Origin: Sphingobacteriia bacterium 24-36-13
GTDB taxonomy: Bacteria > Bacteroidota > Bacteroidia > Chitinophagales > Chitinophagaceae
NCBI GenBank assembly: GCA_002281875.1
Contig: NCHN01000011.1
Coordinates: forward strand, 21,624-85,623
Length of the DNA: 64,000 bases
Direction of reading: 5' to 3'
This document shows, piece by piece, positions 19,276-27,797 of this stretch; positions within the stretch are counted from its first letter, which is position 1; each line of letters opens with the position of its first letter. The translations under genes were made by a program, and so were the position numbers. The notes beneath the pieces are model-generated. The model did not search any database, had not been told where the DNA came from, and was given only the letters and a program-made list of their open reading frames with translations.

Positions 19276-19312
19276 CAAAAATAAACCCCCGCAGCTTTCG
19301 CTGCGAGGGTTT
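19276..19312 (-). terminator. Rho-independent terminator of tRNA-Arg
   Basis: On the minus strand AAACCCTCGCAGC pairs with GCTGCGGGGGTTT around GAAA (12 of 13 positions pair) and is followed by ATTTTT. It starts two bases after the tRNA discriminator base. Confidence 0.8.
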
Positions 19313-19313
19313 G

Positions 19314-19385
19314 TGGTCTCGCCAAGAATCGAACTTGGATCTAGAGTTTAGGAAACTCCTATTCTATCCATTGAACTACGAGACC
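19314..19385 (-). tRNA. tRNA-Arg, anticodon CCT
   Basis: On the minus strand a complete cloverleaf is seen. The acceptor stem GGTCTCG pairs with CGAGACC, the D arm is GTTC..GAAT, the anticodon stem GGAGT/ACTCT encloses the loop TTCCTAA with anticodon CCT (reads AGG), and the T arm is CCAAG-TTCGATT-CTTGG. The discriminator base is A and CCA is not encoded. A TACTTTTG promoter element lies about 40 bases upstream. Confidence 0.95.
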
Positions 19386-19424
19386 ATGATTCAATTATCC
19401 CAAAATGCTGGGGTAGAATCGGCG

Positions 19425-19432
19425 CAAAAGTA
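19425..19432 (-). promoter_or_regulatory. Minus-7 element TACTTTTG for tRNA-Arg
   Basis: The minus-strand TACTTTTG matches TAnnTTTG exactly and would start transcription about 35 bases before the tRNA. No TTG is seen at the usual spacing. It lies between the stop of the upstream amidohydrolase and the tRNA. Confidence 0.5.
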
Positions 19433-19439
19433 ATAGAAA

Positions 19440-21020
19440 TTATTTTACACCAGGTTGCTTTAACTGCCAACCTGTTTTCTTTTTTTCTGCATCCACCATT
19501 TCTTTTACATCGGCTAATAATTTCTTAGCATCATAAACAATTCCGTCTTTGATGGTGTAGACTACTCCGCCTTTACGAATGATTTCATTCTGGTCATTTA
19601 ATTCAATAGCTCCTGTGCCATAGAAGTATTGTAAATTCTTTAAAGGGTTACCATCTACCACACATAAGTCTGCTAACTTGCCTGGCTCTATCGTTCCCAA
19701 TTCTTTGTCTACTCCTAATGCTTGTGATGCGTGCATGGTTGCAGCGCGTATCACTTCTAGCGGCTGAAATCCCGCTTCGCGTAACAATTCTAATTCTCTA
19801 ACAAATCCAAATCCATACAATTGATAAATGAATCCATTGTCTGATCCAGCTGTAACTCTTCCACCTCTGTTTTTATATTCATTAATAAATGTCATCCACA
19901 ATTTGTAATTGTTCTTCCATTCTATTTCTTGTTCTGTTCCCCAGCTATGCCAATATGATCCGTGTGATACCCTGCTTGGTTCATAAAATTTCCAAAGAGA
20001 AGGGAGCGTATAATCTTCGTGCCATTCTGCTCTACGCGCACGCATCAAATCTCTATTGGCTTCATAAATATTCATCGTAGGATCTAATGTGAAGTCTGCA
20101 GCAATTAATTCATTCATTACTTTATTCCATTTCTCGCTATAAGGCGCTGCTGCTTGTTTCCACAGCTTTCCTGCTTCTTCAAAACGATGTTGTTCGTTAT
20201 TGTAATTATAATCGGCTGGATAGTTTTGCAATGTGCCATTTTCTAACATGGCTTCTGGTAAACCATACCAATGTTCCATGCTGGTCATACCTGCTTTTGC
20301 AGACTGTACTACATTCCATCTTGCTACATCTAATTGTGCATGATGCGCTGTACTTCTTAATCCCAATTTTTTATTTTCTCTTATTGCTGCATCCATCACT
20401 TCTGGCGATGCGCCAAAAAATTTAATTCCATCTGCACCTTTTGCTGCATTATCATTTACCCATGCCTTTGCTTGTTCGGCATTGATGATGGGGCTTTTGC
20501 TACCTTGTCCAAAAGCAGTATATGCATGAATACGCGGTGCAGTAATGCTATTGGCTGCACTTTTCTTTTTATGGTCTAATACCCATTCCAATCCATTACC
20601 AGCAGATGGGTCACGTATAGTAGTAATTCCGTGCGCCATCCATAATTTAAACACATATTCTGCTGGGGTGCCTTGGGCTCTGCCTCCAATATGACCGTGC
20701 ATATCAATTAACCCTGGTAAAACATATTTGCCACTGCAATCAATTTCTTTTCCTCCTGCTTTAAGTGCAGGTCTAGATTTAGGGTCTATAGGCATGCCTG
20801 GATTACCTACATTGGCAATACGAACAATCTTATTATTCTCAATGATAATATCAACAGGCCCATAGGCAGGGGATCCAGTACCATTAATCACCATTGCCCC
20901 TCTTAAAATCAATTGGGTATAAGGACCCTGACCCTCTTTAACCAAGGGTGAAGGGGTAATTTGGGCGCCGACTGTAGTCATGAACAATAGACTCAAAATG
21001 GCAAGCAGCATTTTTTGCAT
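19440..21020 (-). CDS. Secreted metal-dependent amidohydrolase (imidazolonepropionase-like)
   Basis: A predicted exported hydrolase of 526 residues from the amidohydrolase superfamily. The signal peptide is residues 1-20 (MQKMLLAILSLLFMTTVGAQ), which sets the start at 21020; frames open further upstream to 21119 but would bury it and overlap the divergent promoter. The metal-binding LPGLIDMHGHIGG, the STAHHAQ histidines and AGSDNGF aspartate are all present, followed by LGTIEPGKLADLCVVDGNPL, the usual end of the composite beta domain. The substrate is unknown; relatives hydrolyse cyclic amides or dipeptides. Confidence 0.87.
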   Translation of the reverse strand: MQKMLLAILSLLFMTTVGAQITPSPLVKEGQGPYTQLILRGAMVINGTGSPAYGPVDIIIENNKIVRIANVGNPGMPIDPKSRPALKAGGKEIDCSGKYVLPGLIDMHGHIGGRAQGTPAEYVFKLWMAHGITTIRDPSAGNGLEWVLDHKKKSAANSITAPRIHAYTAFGQGSKSPIINAEQAKAWVNDNAAKGADGIKFFGASPEVMDAAIRENKKLGLRSTAHHAQLDVARWNVVQSAKAGMTSMEHWYGLPEAMLENGTLQNYPADYNYNNEQHRFEEAGKLWKQAAAPYSEKWNKVMNELIAADFTLDPTMNIYEANRDLMRARRAEWHEDYTLPSLWKFYEPSRVSHGSYWHSWGTEQEIEWKNNYKLWMTFINEYKNRGGRVTAGSDNGFIYQLYGFGFVRELELLREAGFQPLEVIRAATMHASQALGVDKELGTIEPGKLADLCVVDGNPLKNLQYFYGTGAIELNDQNEIIRKGGVVYTIKDGIVYDAKKLLADVKEMVDAEKKKTGWQLKQPGVK

Positions 21021-21070
21021 ACAAAAGATTTTGATGAAGTTAAGGCGCAAAAGCCAATTGCTAATCACTC

Positions 21071-21100
21071 TTGCCCAATGGGTGATAAGGCTTATCTTTG
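21071..21100 (+). promoter_or_regulatory. Promoter TTG-N19-TATCTTTG
   Basis: TTG at 21071-21073 and TATCTTTG at 21093-21100 are 19 bases apart, an ideal match to the Bacteroidota vegetative promoter. It lies 17 bases before the TPR-protein ATG at 21118 and confirms that start. Confidence 0.75.
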
Positions 21101-21117
21101 CCCCCCAAATTAAATAC

Positions 21118-21768
21118 ATGAAGTTTTATAATACTATTATCAAGTATCGTTTCTGGCTAAGCCTTTTGGCCTTGGTTGCTGCTGCAGGGGTCAATTATTC
21201 AAGTGGTTTTTGGCCTGCTTTCATCCTTTATTTTGTTGGGGTGATTGGATTAGCCAGCCATTTTTTCATCGGCCCTTTGCGTTTGATTCAAGAACCAATG
21301 GAAAGAGGGGATATGGAAGAAGTAGAGCGTATCCTCAACACAGTTTGGTACCCTAATTTATTGTACAAGCCTGTACGTTCAACTTATTATACCATCAAGG
21401 GCAATATGGCCATGATGAAGCAAGATTTTGATAGTGCCGAAAAGCATTTGAAGAAAAGTTCTGAATTAGGATCACCCATGCCTGAAGCAGAAGGTGCAAA
21501 CAAACTTCAATTAGGAATGATGAGTATGCAACGTGGTGACCTTAAGCAAGGGGAAAGCTATATTAGGGCTGCTATTAGAGCAGGTATTGCAGACAAAGAA
21601 AGTGAAGCGGTTGCATACATTAGTATGTGTCAAATCTTTATGAATAAGAGAGAATTCAGGGCTGCAAAAGATTATTTTAGAAGAGCAAAAGCTTGCAAGC
21701 CTACCACTAAACAAGTGGTTGATCAAATTAAAGAAGTAGAGAAATATATTTCTCGCATGCCAGGATAA
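21118..21768 (+). CDS. Membrane-anchored TPR-repeat protein
   Basis: A 216-residue protein with two N-terminal membrane helices (about residues 10-30 and 34-55, including SGFWPAFILYFVGVIGLASHFFIGP). The remainder is helical with TPR-like pairs, for example DMEEVERILNTVWYPN, QDFDSAEKHLKKSSELGS, RGDLKQGESYIRAAI and REFRAAKDYFRRAK. Such proteins usually scaffold others at the membrane; no partner is evident. The start is set by the promoter at 21071. A GNAT gene follows after 2 bases. Confidence 0.8.
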   Translation: MKFYNTIIKYRFWLSLLALVAAAGVNYSSGFWPAFILYFVGVIGLASHFFIGPLRLIQEPMERGDMEEVERILNTVWYPNLLYKPVRSTYYTIKGNMAMMKQDFDSAEKHLKKSSELGSPMPEAEGANKLQLGMMSMQRGDLKQGESYIRAAIRAGIADKESEAVAYISMCQIFMNKREFRAAKDYFRRAKACKPTTKQVVDQIKEVEKYISRMPG

Positions 21769-21770
21769 TC

Positions 21771-22244
21771 ATGCTTCAAATAAAACATATTACAACAGAG
21801 GGTGCCGAGCTGGAAACAGCCCGGCATTTGTTTAAAGCATATTCCGATGAATTGGCTGTAGATCTTTGTTTTCAAAGCTTTGACGCTGAGTTGAAAGATC
21901 CATTAAAAAAATATGGCCAACCACATGGCAGTCTTTTATTAGCCTATTTCAATGGTGTTGCTGTTGGCTCTGTTGCATTACAGCAACTACCTGAGGAAGG
22001 CGCTTGTGAAATGAAAAGATTGTATGTACAACCAGCATTTAGAAAATATAAAATTGGAGATGCATTGGTAGCAGAAATAGTCAAAGAAGCAAAAAGAATG
22101 GGCTATTCAAAAATGAAATTAGATACTTTAGAAAGATTACAAGCTGCCATTCATTTATACCTTAAACATGGGTTTGAAATCACTACTGCATATTACCACA
22201 ATCCCTTGCCTGAAGTGGTTTACATGGAAAAAGTACTAAGCTAA
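21771..22244 (+). CDS. GNAT-family N-acetyltransferase
   Basis: A 157-residue acetyl-CoA-dependent acetyltransferase. The core is GSVALQQLPEEGACEMKRLYVQP followed by the acetyl-CoA loop RKYKIGDALVAEIV and the late strand KMKLDTLERLQAAIHLYLKHGF, the standard GNAT motif order. The acceptor substrate is not predictable. It lies 2 bases after the TPR gene and overlaps the end of the convergent purN by nine bases. Confidence 0.9.
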   Translation: MLQIKHITTEGAELETARHLFKAYSDELAVDLCFQSFDAELKDPLKKYGQPHGSLLLAYFNGVAVGSVALQQLPEEGACEMKRLYVQPAFRKYKIGDALVAEIVKEAKRMGYSKMKLDTLERLQAAIHLYLKHGFEITTAYYHNPLPEVVYMEKVLS

Positions 22245-22808
22245 TTTTTTTAACAAATTCTCAATCACCACAGGAAAATGCACGTGCTCCAATGCATGAA
22301 TTTTAGTAGCTAAACTAGATGGGGTATCCGTAGGTTCTATGCTGCATTTGGCTTGAAAAATTATATCGCCTTCATCATAATGTGCATCCACATAATGTAT
22401 AGTTATACCACTTTCTTTTTCTCCTGCTGCAATCACCGCTTCATGCACAAAATTTCCATACATGCCTTTGCCCCCGTAATTGGGTAATAATGCAGGATGT
22501 ATATTAATGATTCGATTGGGGTATGCTTCAATCAGTGTTTCAGGAATTTTCCAAAGAAATCCAGCCAGTACAATAAAATTAATTCCTCTCAATTTGAGTT
22601 CGTTCACACAATCTTCCGTTTCGTAAAAGCTATTTCGATTAATAAGCAGGGTGTCTATATGAGCGGCGGCTGCAATCCCCAAAACCCCTGCTTCTTTTTT
22701 ATTTGAAACAATTAGGTTGATCATAACTGCCTTGTTACTGGCAAAATGTTCAATTATTTTGGCTGCATTAGATCCTGCACCTGATGCAAAAATGGCCAGT
22801 TTTACCAT
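22236..22808 (-). CDS. purN: Phosphoribosylglycinamide formyltransferase
   Basis: Transfers a formyl group from 10-formyl-tetrahydrofolate to GAR, the third step of purine synthesis. The 190-residue protein shows the phosphate loop SGAGSNAAKIIEHF at the N terminus, the catalytic INIHPALLPNYGGKGMYG region with Asn and His, and HYVDAHYDEGDIIFQ with the catalytic Asp. The length matches the family (about 190-212). It probably shares a transcript with the small membrane-protein gene 4 bases upstream. Confidence 0.95.
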   Translation of the reverse strand: MVKLAIFASGAGSNAAKIIEHFASNKAVMINLIVSNKKEAGVLGIAAAAHIDTLLINRNSFYETEDCVNELKLRGINFIVLAGFLWKIPETLIEAYPNRIINIHPALLPNYGGKGMYGNFVHEAVIAAGEKESGITIHYVDAHYDEGDIIFQAKCSIEPTDTPSSLATKIHALEHVHFPVVIENLLKKLA

Positions 22809-22812
22809 GTTT

Positions 22813-23094
22813 TTACTGCTTTTTGGTCATTTTTTCCTTGATTCTGCCTAAATATCGCTTGAAAAAGCTGAATTGGCCAAATGGCACACTTACCAGTAAA
22901 ACGCAGAATGGCCAAAGAATGGTTACTACAATTATGTAAATGATAAAGTAGATGATGCCTCGCTCTAAACTGGTAAAAGAAAGCAATTGTCTTCCTAAGT
23001 AACCGCATAAGCTGCCTCCTAATGCAAATGTGGTAAAGATGAGTGTAAACTGAAGCCAGCTTACTTGCCATTTATTTTTTAAACGATGCAGCAT
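22813..23094 (-). CDS. Small membrane protein (DUF6787-like)
   Basis: A 93-residue protein with two strong membrane helices (about residues 15-36 and 46-68) and a basic C terminus ending KEKMTKKQ. It resembles the small Bacteroidota membrane proteins grouped as DUF6787; this assignment is from memory and tentative. It is 4 bases upstream of purN. The promoter-like element at 23100 would place transcription start at or near its ATG. Confidence 0.7.
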   Translation of the reverse strand: MLHRLKNKWQVSWLQFTLIFTTFALGGSLCGYLGRQLLSFTSLERGIIYFIIYIIVVTILWPFCVLLVSVPFGQFSFFKRYLGRIKEKMTKKQ

Positions 23095-23099
23095 GGCTG

Positions 23100-23132
23100 C
23101 AAAAGTGCTTTAAATTTTCCATTTCATGACAA
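23100..23132 (-). promoter_or_regulatory. Promoter TTG-N22-CACTTTTG for the small membrane protein and purN
   Basis: On the minus strand TTG (23132-23130) and CACTTTTG (23107-23100) are 22 bases apart. One position differs from TAnnTTTG. The element ends 5 bases before the ATG at 23094, so the message would have almost no leader. Confidence 0.4.
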
Positions 23133-23201
23133 TTGAAATCGCCTGATTTGTTGAACTCATTGAAAATTAAGTGGCATATAGATAAAAAAATTTTTTCCCT
23201 A

Positions 23202-23234
23202 TTGCGTAATTGTCACAATCCTATCATATTTTTG
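23202..23234 (+). promoter_or_regulatory. Promoter TTG-N22-TATTTTTG of the act-cox cluster
   Basis: TTG at 23202-23204 and TATTTTTG at 23227-23234 are 22 bases apart and match the Bacteroidota consensus. Transcription would start about 40 bases before actA. It is the only consensus promoter found before the long respiratory cluster. Confidence 0.65.
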
Positions 23235-23280
23235 CTTCCGTTTAAGGATATTTTTCCACACCAGAACCATCGTTGTGCAT

Positions 23281-24537
23281 ATGATATTGTCTAGATCCAT
23301 AGCAAAAGCCAGCATTGCCGCTTTTTTATTTTTTGTGAGTCTGAGTTTCAGTGTAGCCGCCAATGCTCAGGACGGTAAGGCGCTTTTCAGCGCCAATTGT
23401 GCGTCTTGTCATGCTCCACATAAGAAATTGGCTGGTCCTGCCCTTGCAGGTGTAGAGTCTCGTTGGTCCAGTAAGGAAAACTTATACTCCTGGATTAGAA
23501 ACAGCGCAGCTTTCCTTAAAACAGGAGATGCCTATGCAAATAACTTGTACAATGAGTACAATAAAATTGCAATGAACGCTTTCCCTACCTTAAAGGATGC
23601 GGAAATTGATGCGATTCTGACTTACATTAATAGCGTACCTGATCCTTCTAAAGCACCTGTTGCTGGTGAAGGCGCTGGAGCTGCTGCTAATGTTGAGGCA
23701 GACAATTCTTTACTATTTGGTATTTTAACCTTGATTTTAGCTGTTGTTGCTCTAATCATGTTACAGGTTAATTCTAATCTTAAAAAATTAGCCGACGATA
23801 AAACTGGCCAACCTGCTTTAGAGCCAATCCCATTCTGGAGAAACAAAGCGTATATCGCAATGGTTACTGTTATATTATTTGTAGTGGGTGGTTATTTAAC
23901 TACAAAAGGTGCAATGGCTTATGGTAGAAGCCAAGATTATCAACCAGAACAACCTATTTATTACTCTCACGCAGTGCATGCTGGTACCAACCAAATCAAC
24001 TGTCAATATTGTCATACAGGTGCTGCTCAAGGAAAGCAAGCAACTATTCCTTCTGTTAACGTTTGTATGAACTGTCACCAAGCCATCAACGAGTACAAAG
24101 GAGAAAAAATGTACAATGAAGCGGGCGAAGAAGTAGATGGTACTGCAGAAATCAAGAAATTATACAAATACGCTGGTTTTGAAGAAGGTAAACCTTGGGA
24201 TCCTAGTAAGGCCAAACCAATTGAGTGGGTTCGTATCCACAATTTACCTGATCACGTTTATTTCAACCACGCTCAACACGTAAAAGCAGGCCAAGTTGCT
24301 TGTCAAACTTGTCATGGTGAAATTCAGAAAATGGGTGAAGTAAAACAATTTACCGACCTAAGCATGGGCTGGTGTGTAAACTGTCACCGCGAAACCAAAG
24401 TTCAATTCAAAGACAATGGTTTTTATAGCATCTACGAAAAATACCATGCAGATTTAAAGAGTGGTAAAATTGATAGCACCAAAGGAATCACTGTTGAAAA
24501 AATTGGTGGTACCGAGTGTCAGAAGTGTCACTACTAG
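23281..24537 (+). CDS. actA: Alternative complex III subunit A, multiheme cytochrome c with extra N-terminal monoheme domain
   Basis: Periplasmic electron-transfer subunit of the menaquinol:cytochrome c oxidoreductase ACIII. From the ATG at 23281 (a GTG six bases earlier is possible) the 418-residue protein has a signal peptide (1-29), a cytochrome c domain with CASCH near residue 40, two membrane helices (about 140-165 and 180-200) and a C-terminal pentaheme part with CQYCH, CMNCH, CQTCH, CVNCH and CQKCH. The total of six CxxCH sites includes the N-terminal monoheme domain fused before the usual pentaheme ActA. It is first in the operon. Confidence 0.93.
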   Translation: MILSRSIAKASIAAFLFFVSLSFSVAANAQDGKALFSANCASCHAPHKKLAGPALAGVESRWSSKENLYSWIRNSAAFLKTGDAYANNLYNEYNKIAMNAFPTLKDAEIDAILTYINSVPDPSKAPVAGEGAGAAANVEADNSLLFGILTLILAVVALIMLQVNSNLKKLADDKTGQPALEPIPFWRNKAYIAMVTVILFVVGGYLTTKGAMAYGRSQDYQPEQPIYYSHAVHAGTNQINCQYCHTGAAQGKQATIPSVNVCMNCHQAINEYKGEKMYNEAGEEVDGTAEIKKLYKYAGFEEGKPWDPSKAKPIEWVRIHNLPDHVYFNHAQHVKAGQVACQTCHGEIQKMGEVKQFTDLSMGWCVNCHRETKVQFKDNGFYSIYEKYHADLKSGKIDSTKGITVEKIGGTECQKCHY

Positions 24538-24582
24538 TTCTTAAAAGTTTAAAAAGGGTTGTTTAAATATATCATTCGAACG

Positions 24583-24604
24583 TGGAGTCCGCTCGCGGTT
24601 TCCA
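24583..24604 (+). other. Intercistronic hairpin actA-actB
   Basis: TGGA (24583-24586) pairs with TCCA (24601-24604), and CCG (24589-24591) with CGG (24596-24598), around the loop CTCG. No T tract follows, so it is not a terminator; an mRNA processing or stability element is possible. Confidence 0.4.
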
Positions 24605-24621
24605 ACTGTTAATCAATAATT

Positions 24622-27600
24622 ATGGAGCAAAAAAAGCACTGGCAAAGTTTTGGAGAGCTGAATCAGTCTGCAGCGTTTAACAAGGATGTAAAAGACGAAT
24701 TCAATGAAGAACTACCTATTGTAGAAGATGAAAGCAAAAGCTTTCTCGAAGCAAAGGCTCCCCGTCGCGACTTCTTGAAATATTTAGGTTTTAGTACAGC
24801 CGCCGCAGCTGCAGCAGCAAGTTGTGAAATGCCTGTAAAAAAGGCCATTCCATTTGCCAATAAGCCTGAAGACGTTGTGCCTGGTATTTCTAAATACTAT
24901 GCAACCACATATGTACAAGATGGAGATACCGTTAGTATCTTGGCTAAAGTACGTGATGGTCGCCCTATAAAAATTGAAGGAAACGATCTTTGTCCTATTA
25001 CCAAAGGAGGTACTTCTGCTCGTGTTCAAGCATCGGTACTTGATTTATATGATACTTCACGTTTACGTTTCCCTACCATTGATGGTAAGGAAGTAACTTT
25101 TGAAGCTGCTGATAAAGCAGTTGCTGCACAAATGGGCGGTAATATTGTTTTATTAACTAGCACAATTAATTCTCCATCAACACAAGCAGTGATTGCACAA
25201 TTCTTGGCTAAATATCCAGGAAGCAAACATGTTACGTATGATGCGGTTTCATACAGCGCCATGTTATTGGCCAATGAAGCTACTTATGGTGTTCGTGGAA
25301 TTCCTTCTTACCATTTTGAAAATGCAAAAGCAATTGTAAGCTTAGGTGCAGATTTCTTAGGTACTTGGTTAAATCCAGTTGAGTTTTCTAGACAGTATGC
25401 TACTGGTAAAAAATTAGACGAGAAGAATCCTAGCATGAGCAAGCATATTCAATTCGAATCTGTTGCTTCATTAACTGGGTCTAACGCAGATGAAAAATAT
25501 TTACACCGTCCTTCTGAAACCCTTGCTATTGCTGCTGCTTTATTGAGTGCAGTAAATGGTACTGGAGTTACTGGTATTGCAGATGCAAAATTGAAAGCAG
25601 GTGTGGAAGCTGCTGCAAAAGCATTGAATGCACATAAGGGTGCGGCATTAGTTGTTGCTGGAAGCAATGATGTAAATGTTCAAATAATTGTAAATGCAAT
25701 TAACAACGCCATTGGTGCTGGTGGTTCTACCATCAACTGGGGTGTTTTATTAAATACACGCGCTGGTGTTGATGCCAATTTTGCTCAACTAGTAGCCGAT
25801 ATGAATGCAGGTTCTGTTGGAACTTTATTGATTCACGGTGCAAACCCTGCTTATAGCTGGTTTGCGGCTGATCAGTTTAAAGCTGGTTTAGCAAAAGTGA
25901 AGACGACTGTATCTTTTTCAGGTAAAGTAGACGAAACTGCTGAATTATGTAAGTTCGTTTTACCTGACAATCATTTCTTAGAAAGTTGGGGTGATGCGGA
26001 AGCAAAAACTGGTCACTTCTCTTTTATACAACCTACTATTTATCCTTTATTCAAAACACGTCAGTGGCAAGACAGTCTATTAAAGTGGAGTGGTGCTACT
26101 GAAGATTATTTAGCTTATTTAAAGAATTTCTGGTCAGCTAAATTAGGCGGTGTTAATGGTTGGGATAAAGCTTTGCAAGATGGTGTTGTTGCCTTAGGTG
26201 AATCAGCTACTAAACCTGGAACCTTTAATGGCACTGCAGTTGCGGGTGCATTGGCAGCTGCTTCTTCTGCTAAGAAAGGTGGTAAAGTAGAATTAGTATT
26301 ATATGAAAAAGTGGGGATTGGTGCTGGTCAAGGTGCAAGTAACCCATGGTTACAAGAATTACCTGATCCTGTAACTAGAGCTACTTGGGATAACTATTTA
26401 GTTGTTTCTCCAGCAATGGCTAAAACTTTATTAGGTATTGATATCAGCAACGGTGGTCAAGCGGATGCTTATGAGGTGAACCCTCCTAAGAAGGTCGTGA
26501 AGATTACTGTTGGTCAAAAATCAATTGAATTACCTGCCCTAATTGTACCAGGTACACACCCTGAAACAGTAGGTATTGCAGTAGGTTACGGCCGCAGCGA
26601 AAAAGTAGGTAAATCTGCAGCTGGTGTAGGTAAGAATGCTTTTGCTTTGGCATCTTTAAGTGGTTCTTCTGTTAACTTCTCTAATGGTGAAGTAAGCTTA
26701 ACACTTACTGAAGAAACTTATCCTGTTGCATTAACTCAAACACATAGCCGTTATGATACTGAACAAGGTAATCGTACGGAAGTTGTAAAAGAATTAAGCT
26801 TAGCTGCATATAAACATCACCCAACTGAAATTCGCGATGAGCGTGACAAGGAATTAAAACCTTGGGGTGGTTTAGAAAAATTTGAATCTCAAGGAACCTT
26901 ATATCCTGTATTTGAAAGACCTGGAATTAAATGGGGAATGAGTGTAGACTTAAATACTTGTACTGGTTGTGGTGCTTGCGTAGTAGCATGTAACGCAGAA
27001 AACAACGTTTCAGTTGTGGGTAAGCCAGAAGTATTACGTGGTCATGAAATGCATTGGTTGCGTATTGATCGTTACTACAGTGGCGATTTAGAAAATCCAA
27101 ATGTAGTTTTCCAACCATTAATGTGTCAGCATTGCGACAACGCTCCTTGCGAAAACGTTTGTCCGGTAGCTGCTACCAACCACAGCAGTGAAGGATTAAA
27201 CCAAATGACTTATAACCGTTGTATTGGTACAAGATATTGCGCCAACAACTGTCCTTATAAAGTACGTCGTTTTAACTGGGCCGATTACACAGGTTCTGAT
27301 AGCTTTGGTGATAACCAAAAAGGTATCGTTAACGATGTTGTTTTAGATATGAACGACGACTTAACTAGAATGGTGTTGAATCCAGATGTTACTGTTCGTG
27401 CTAGAGGAGTTATTGAAAAATGTTCTTTCTGCGTTCAGCGTTTACAAGAAGGTAAGTTAAAGGCGAAGAAAGACAGTCGTCCATTAAGCGATAGCGATGT
27501 TAAAGTGGCTTGTCAACAAGCTTGCCCTACTAATGCGATTACTTTCGGTAACGCCAACAGCAAGGAAAGTGCTATCACCATTGCAAGACAAGAAAATCCG

Positions 27601-27732
27601 AATCGTCAGTTCTATGTGTTAGAAATGTTGCACGTATTACCAGGAGTTACTTATCTAGCTAAAGTGAGAAACACCGATGATATGCCTCATCACGAAGATG
27701 CTGAAGCAAAAACAGAAAAAGCACACGGATAA
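24622..27732 (+). CDS. actB: Alternative complex III subunit B, iron-sulfur / molybdopterin-like protein
   Basis: Large peripheral subunit of ACIII that carries electrons from the quinol subunits to the heme subunits. The 1036 residues start with a 48-residue extension before a twin-arginine motif (RRDFLKYLGFS) followed by an alanine run and a lipobox-like ASCEMP cysteine, the TAT-variant type. A molybdopterin-oxidoreductase-like domain without obvious cofactor ligands fills about 90-740. From about residue 778 come four iron-sulfur cysteine groups: CTGCGACVVAC, CQHCDNAPCENVCP, CIGTRYCANNCP and CSFC...CQQACP. It matches the ActB fusion typical of Bacteroidota. Confidence 0.95.
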   Translation: MEQKKHWQSFGELNQSAAFNKDVKDEFNEELPIVEDESKSFLEAKAPRRDFLKYLGFSTAAAAAAASCEMPVKKAIPFANKPEDVVPGISKYYATTYVQDGDTVSILAKVRDGRPIKIEGNDLCPITKGGTSARVQASVLDLYDTSRLRFPTIDGKEVTFEAADKAVAAQMGGNIVLLTSTINSPSTQAVIAQFLAKYPGSKHVTYDAVSYSAMLLANEATYGVRGIPSYHFENAKAIVSLGADFLGTWLNPVEFSRQYATGKKLDEKNPSMSKHIQFESVASLTGSNADEKYLHRPSETLAIAAALLSAVNGTGVTGIADAKLKAGVEAAAKALNAHKGAALVVAGSNDVNVQIIVNAINNAIGAGGSTINWGVLLNTRAGVDANFAQLVADMNAGSVGTLLIHGANPAYSWFAADQFKAGLAKVKTTVSFSGKVDETAELCKFVLPDNHFLESWGDAEAKTGHFSFIQPTIYPLFKTRQWQDSLLKWSGATEDYLAYLKNFWSAKLGGVNGWDKALQDGVVALGESATKPGTFNGTAVAGALAAASSAKKGGKVELVLYEKVGIGAGQGASNPWLQELPDPVTRATWDNYLVVSPAMAKTLLGIDISNGGQADAYEVNPPKKVVKITVGQKSIELPALIVPGTHPETVGIAVGYGRSEKVGKSAAGVGKNAFALASLSGSSVNFSNGEVSLTLTEETYPVALTQTHSRYDTEQGNRTEVVKELSLAAYKHHPTEIRDERDKELKPWGGLEKFESQGTLYPVFERPGIKWGMSVDLNTCTGCGACVVACNAENNVSVVGKPEVLRGHEMHWLRIDRYYSGDLENPNVVFQPLMCQHCDNAPCENVCPVAATNHSSEGLNQMTYNRCIGTRYCANNCPYKVRRFNWADYTGSDSFGDNQKGIVNDVVLDMNDDLTRMVLNPDVTVRARGVIEKCSFCVQRLQEGKLKAKKDSRPLSDSDVKVACQQACPTNAITFGNANSKESAITIARQENPNRQFYVLEMLHVLPGVTYLAKVRNTDDMPHHEDAEAKTEKAHG

Positions 27733-27756
27733 TTTTTTAAGAAATTGAAATAACCA

Positions 27757-27777
27757 GATGCTGCTCTCGGGCAGATC
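27757..27777 (+). other. Intercistronic hairpin actB-actC
   Basis: GAT-(G)-CTGCT at 27757-27765 pairs with GGCAG-ATC at 27770-27777 around the loop CTCG, the same tetraloop as in the actA-actB spacer. No T tract follows. Confidence 0.45.
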
Positions 27778-27797
27778 AAGGACCAAAATAAGAACAG

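Noticed and set aside
19142-19433. Frames of about 70 codons across the tRNA and repeat region
   Set aside because: They cover the tRNA-Arg gene and two hairpins and have no conserved features.
20980-21117. N-terminal extension of the TPR protein over the divergent amidohydrolase signal peptide
   Set aside because: The consensus promoter at 21071-21100 lies within this stretch, so translation must start at 21118.
21021-21119. 33-residue N-terminal extension of the amidohydrolase at 19440-21020
   Set aside because: It would bury a clear signal peptide and overlap the promoter of the divergent gene.
22802-23071. 89-codon minus-strand frame overlapping the small membrane protein
   Set aside because: It is in another frame of a more plausible two-helix protein and rich in H, L and R without pattern.
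24622-27732. Formate dehydrogenase or nitrate reductase-type molybdenum enzyme
   Set aside because: Molybdopterin-like region lacks the usual cofactor ligands, and the surrounding act genes fit ActB.
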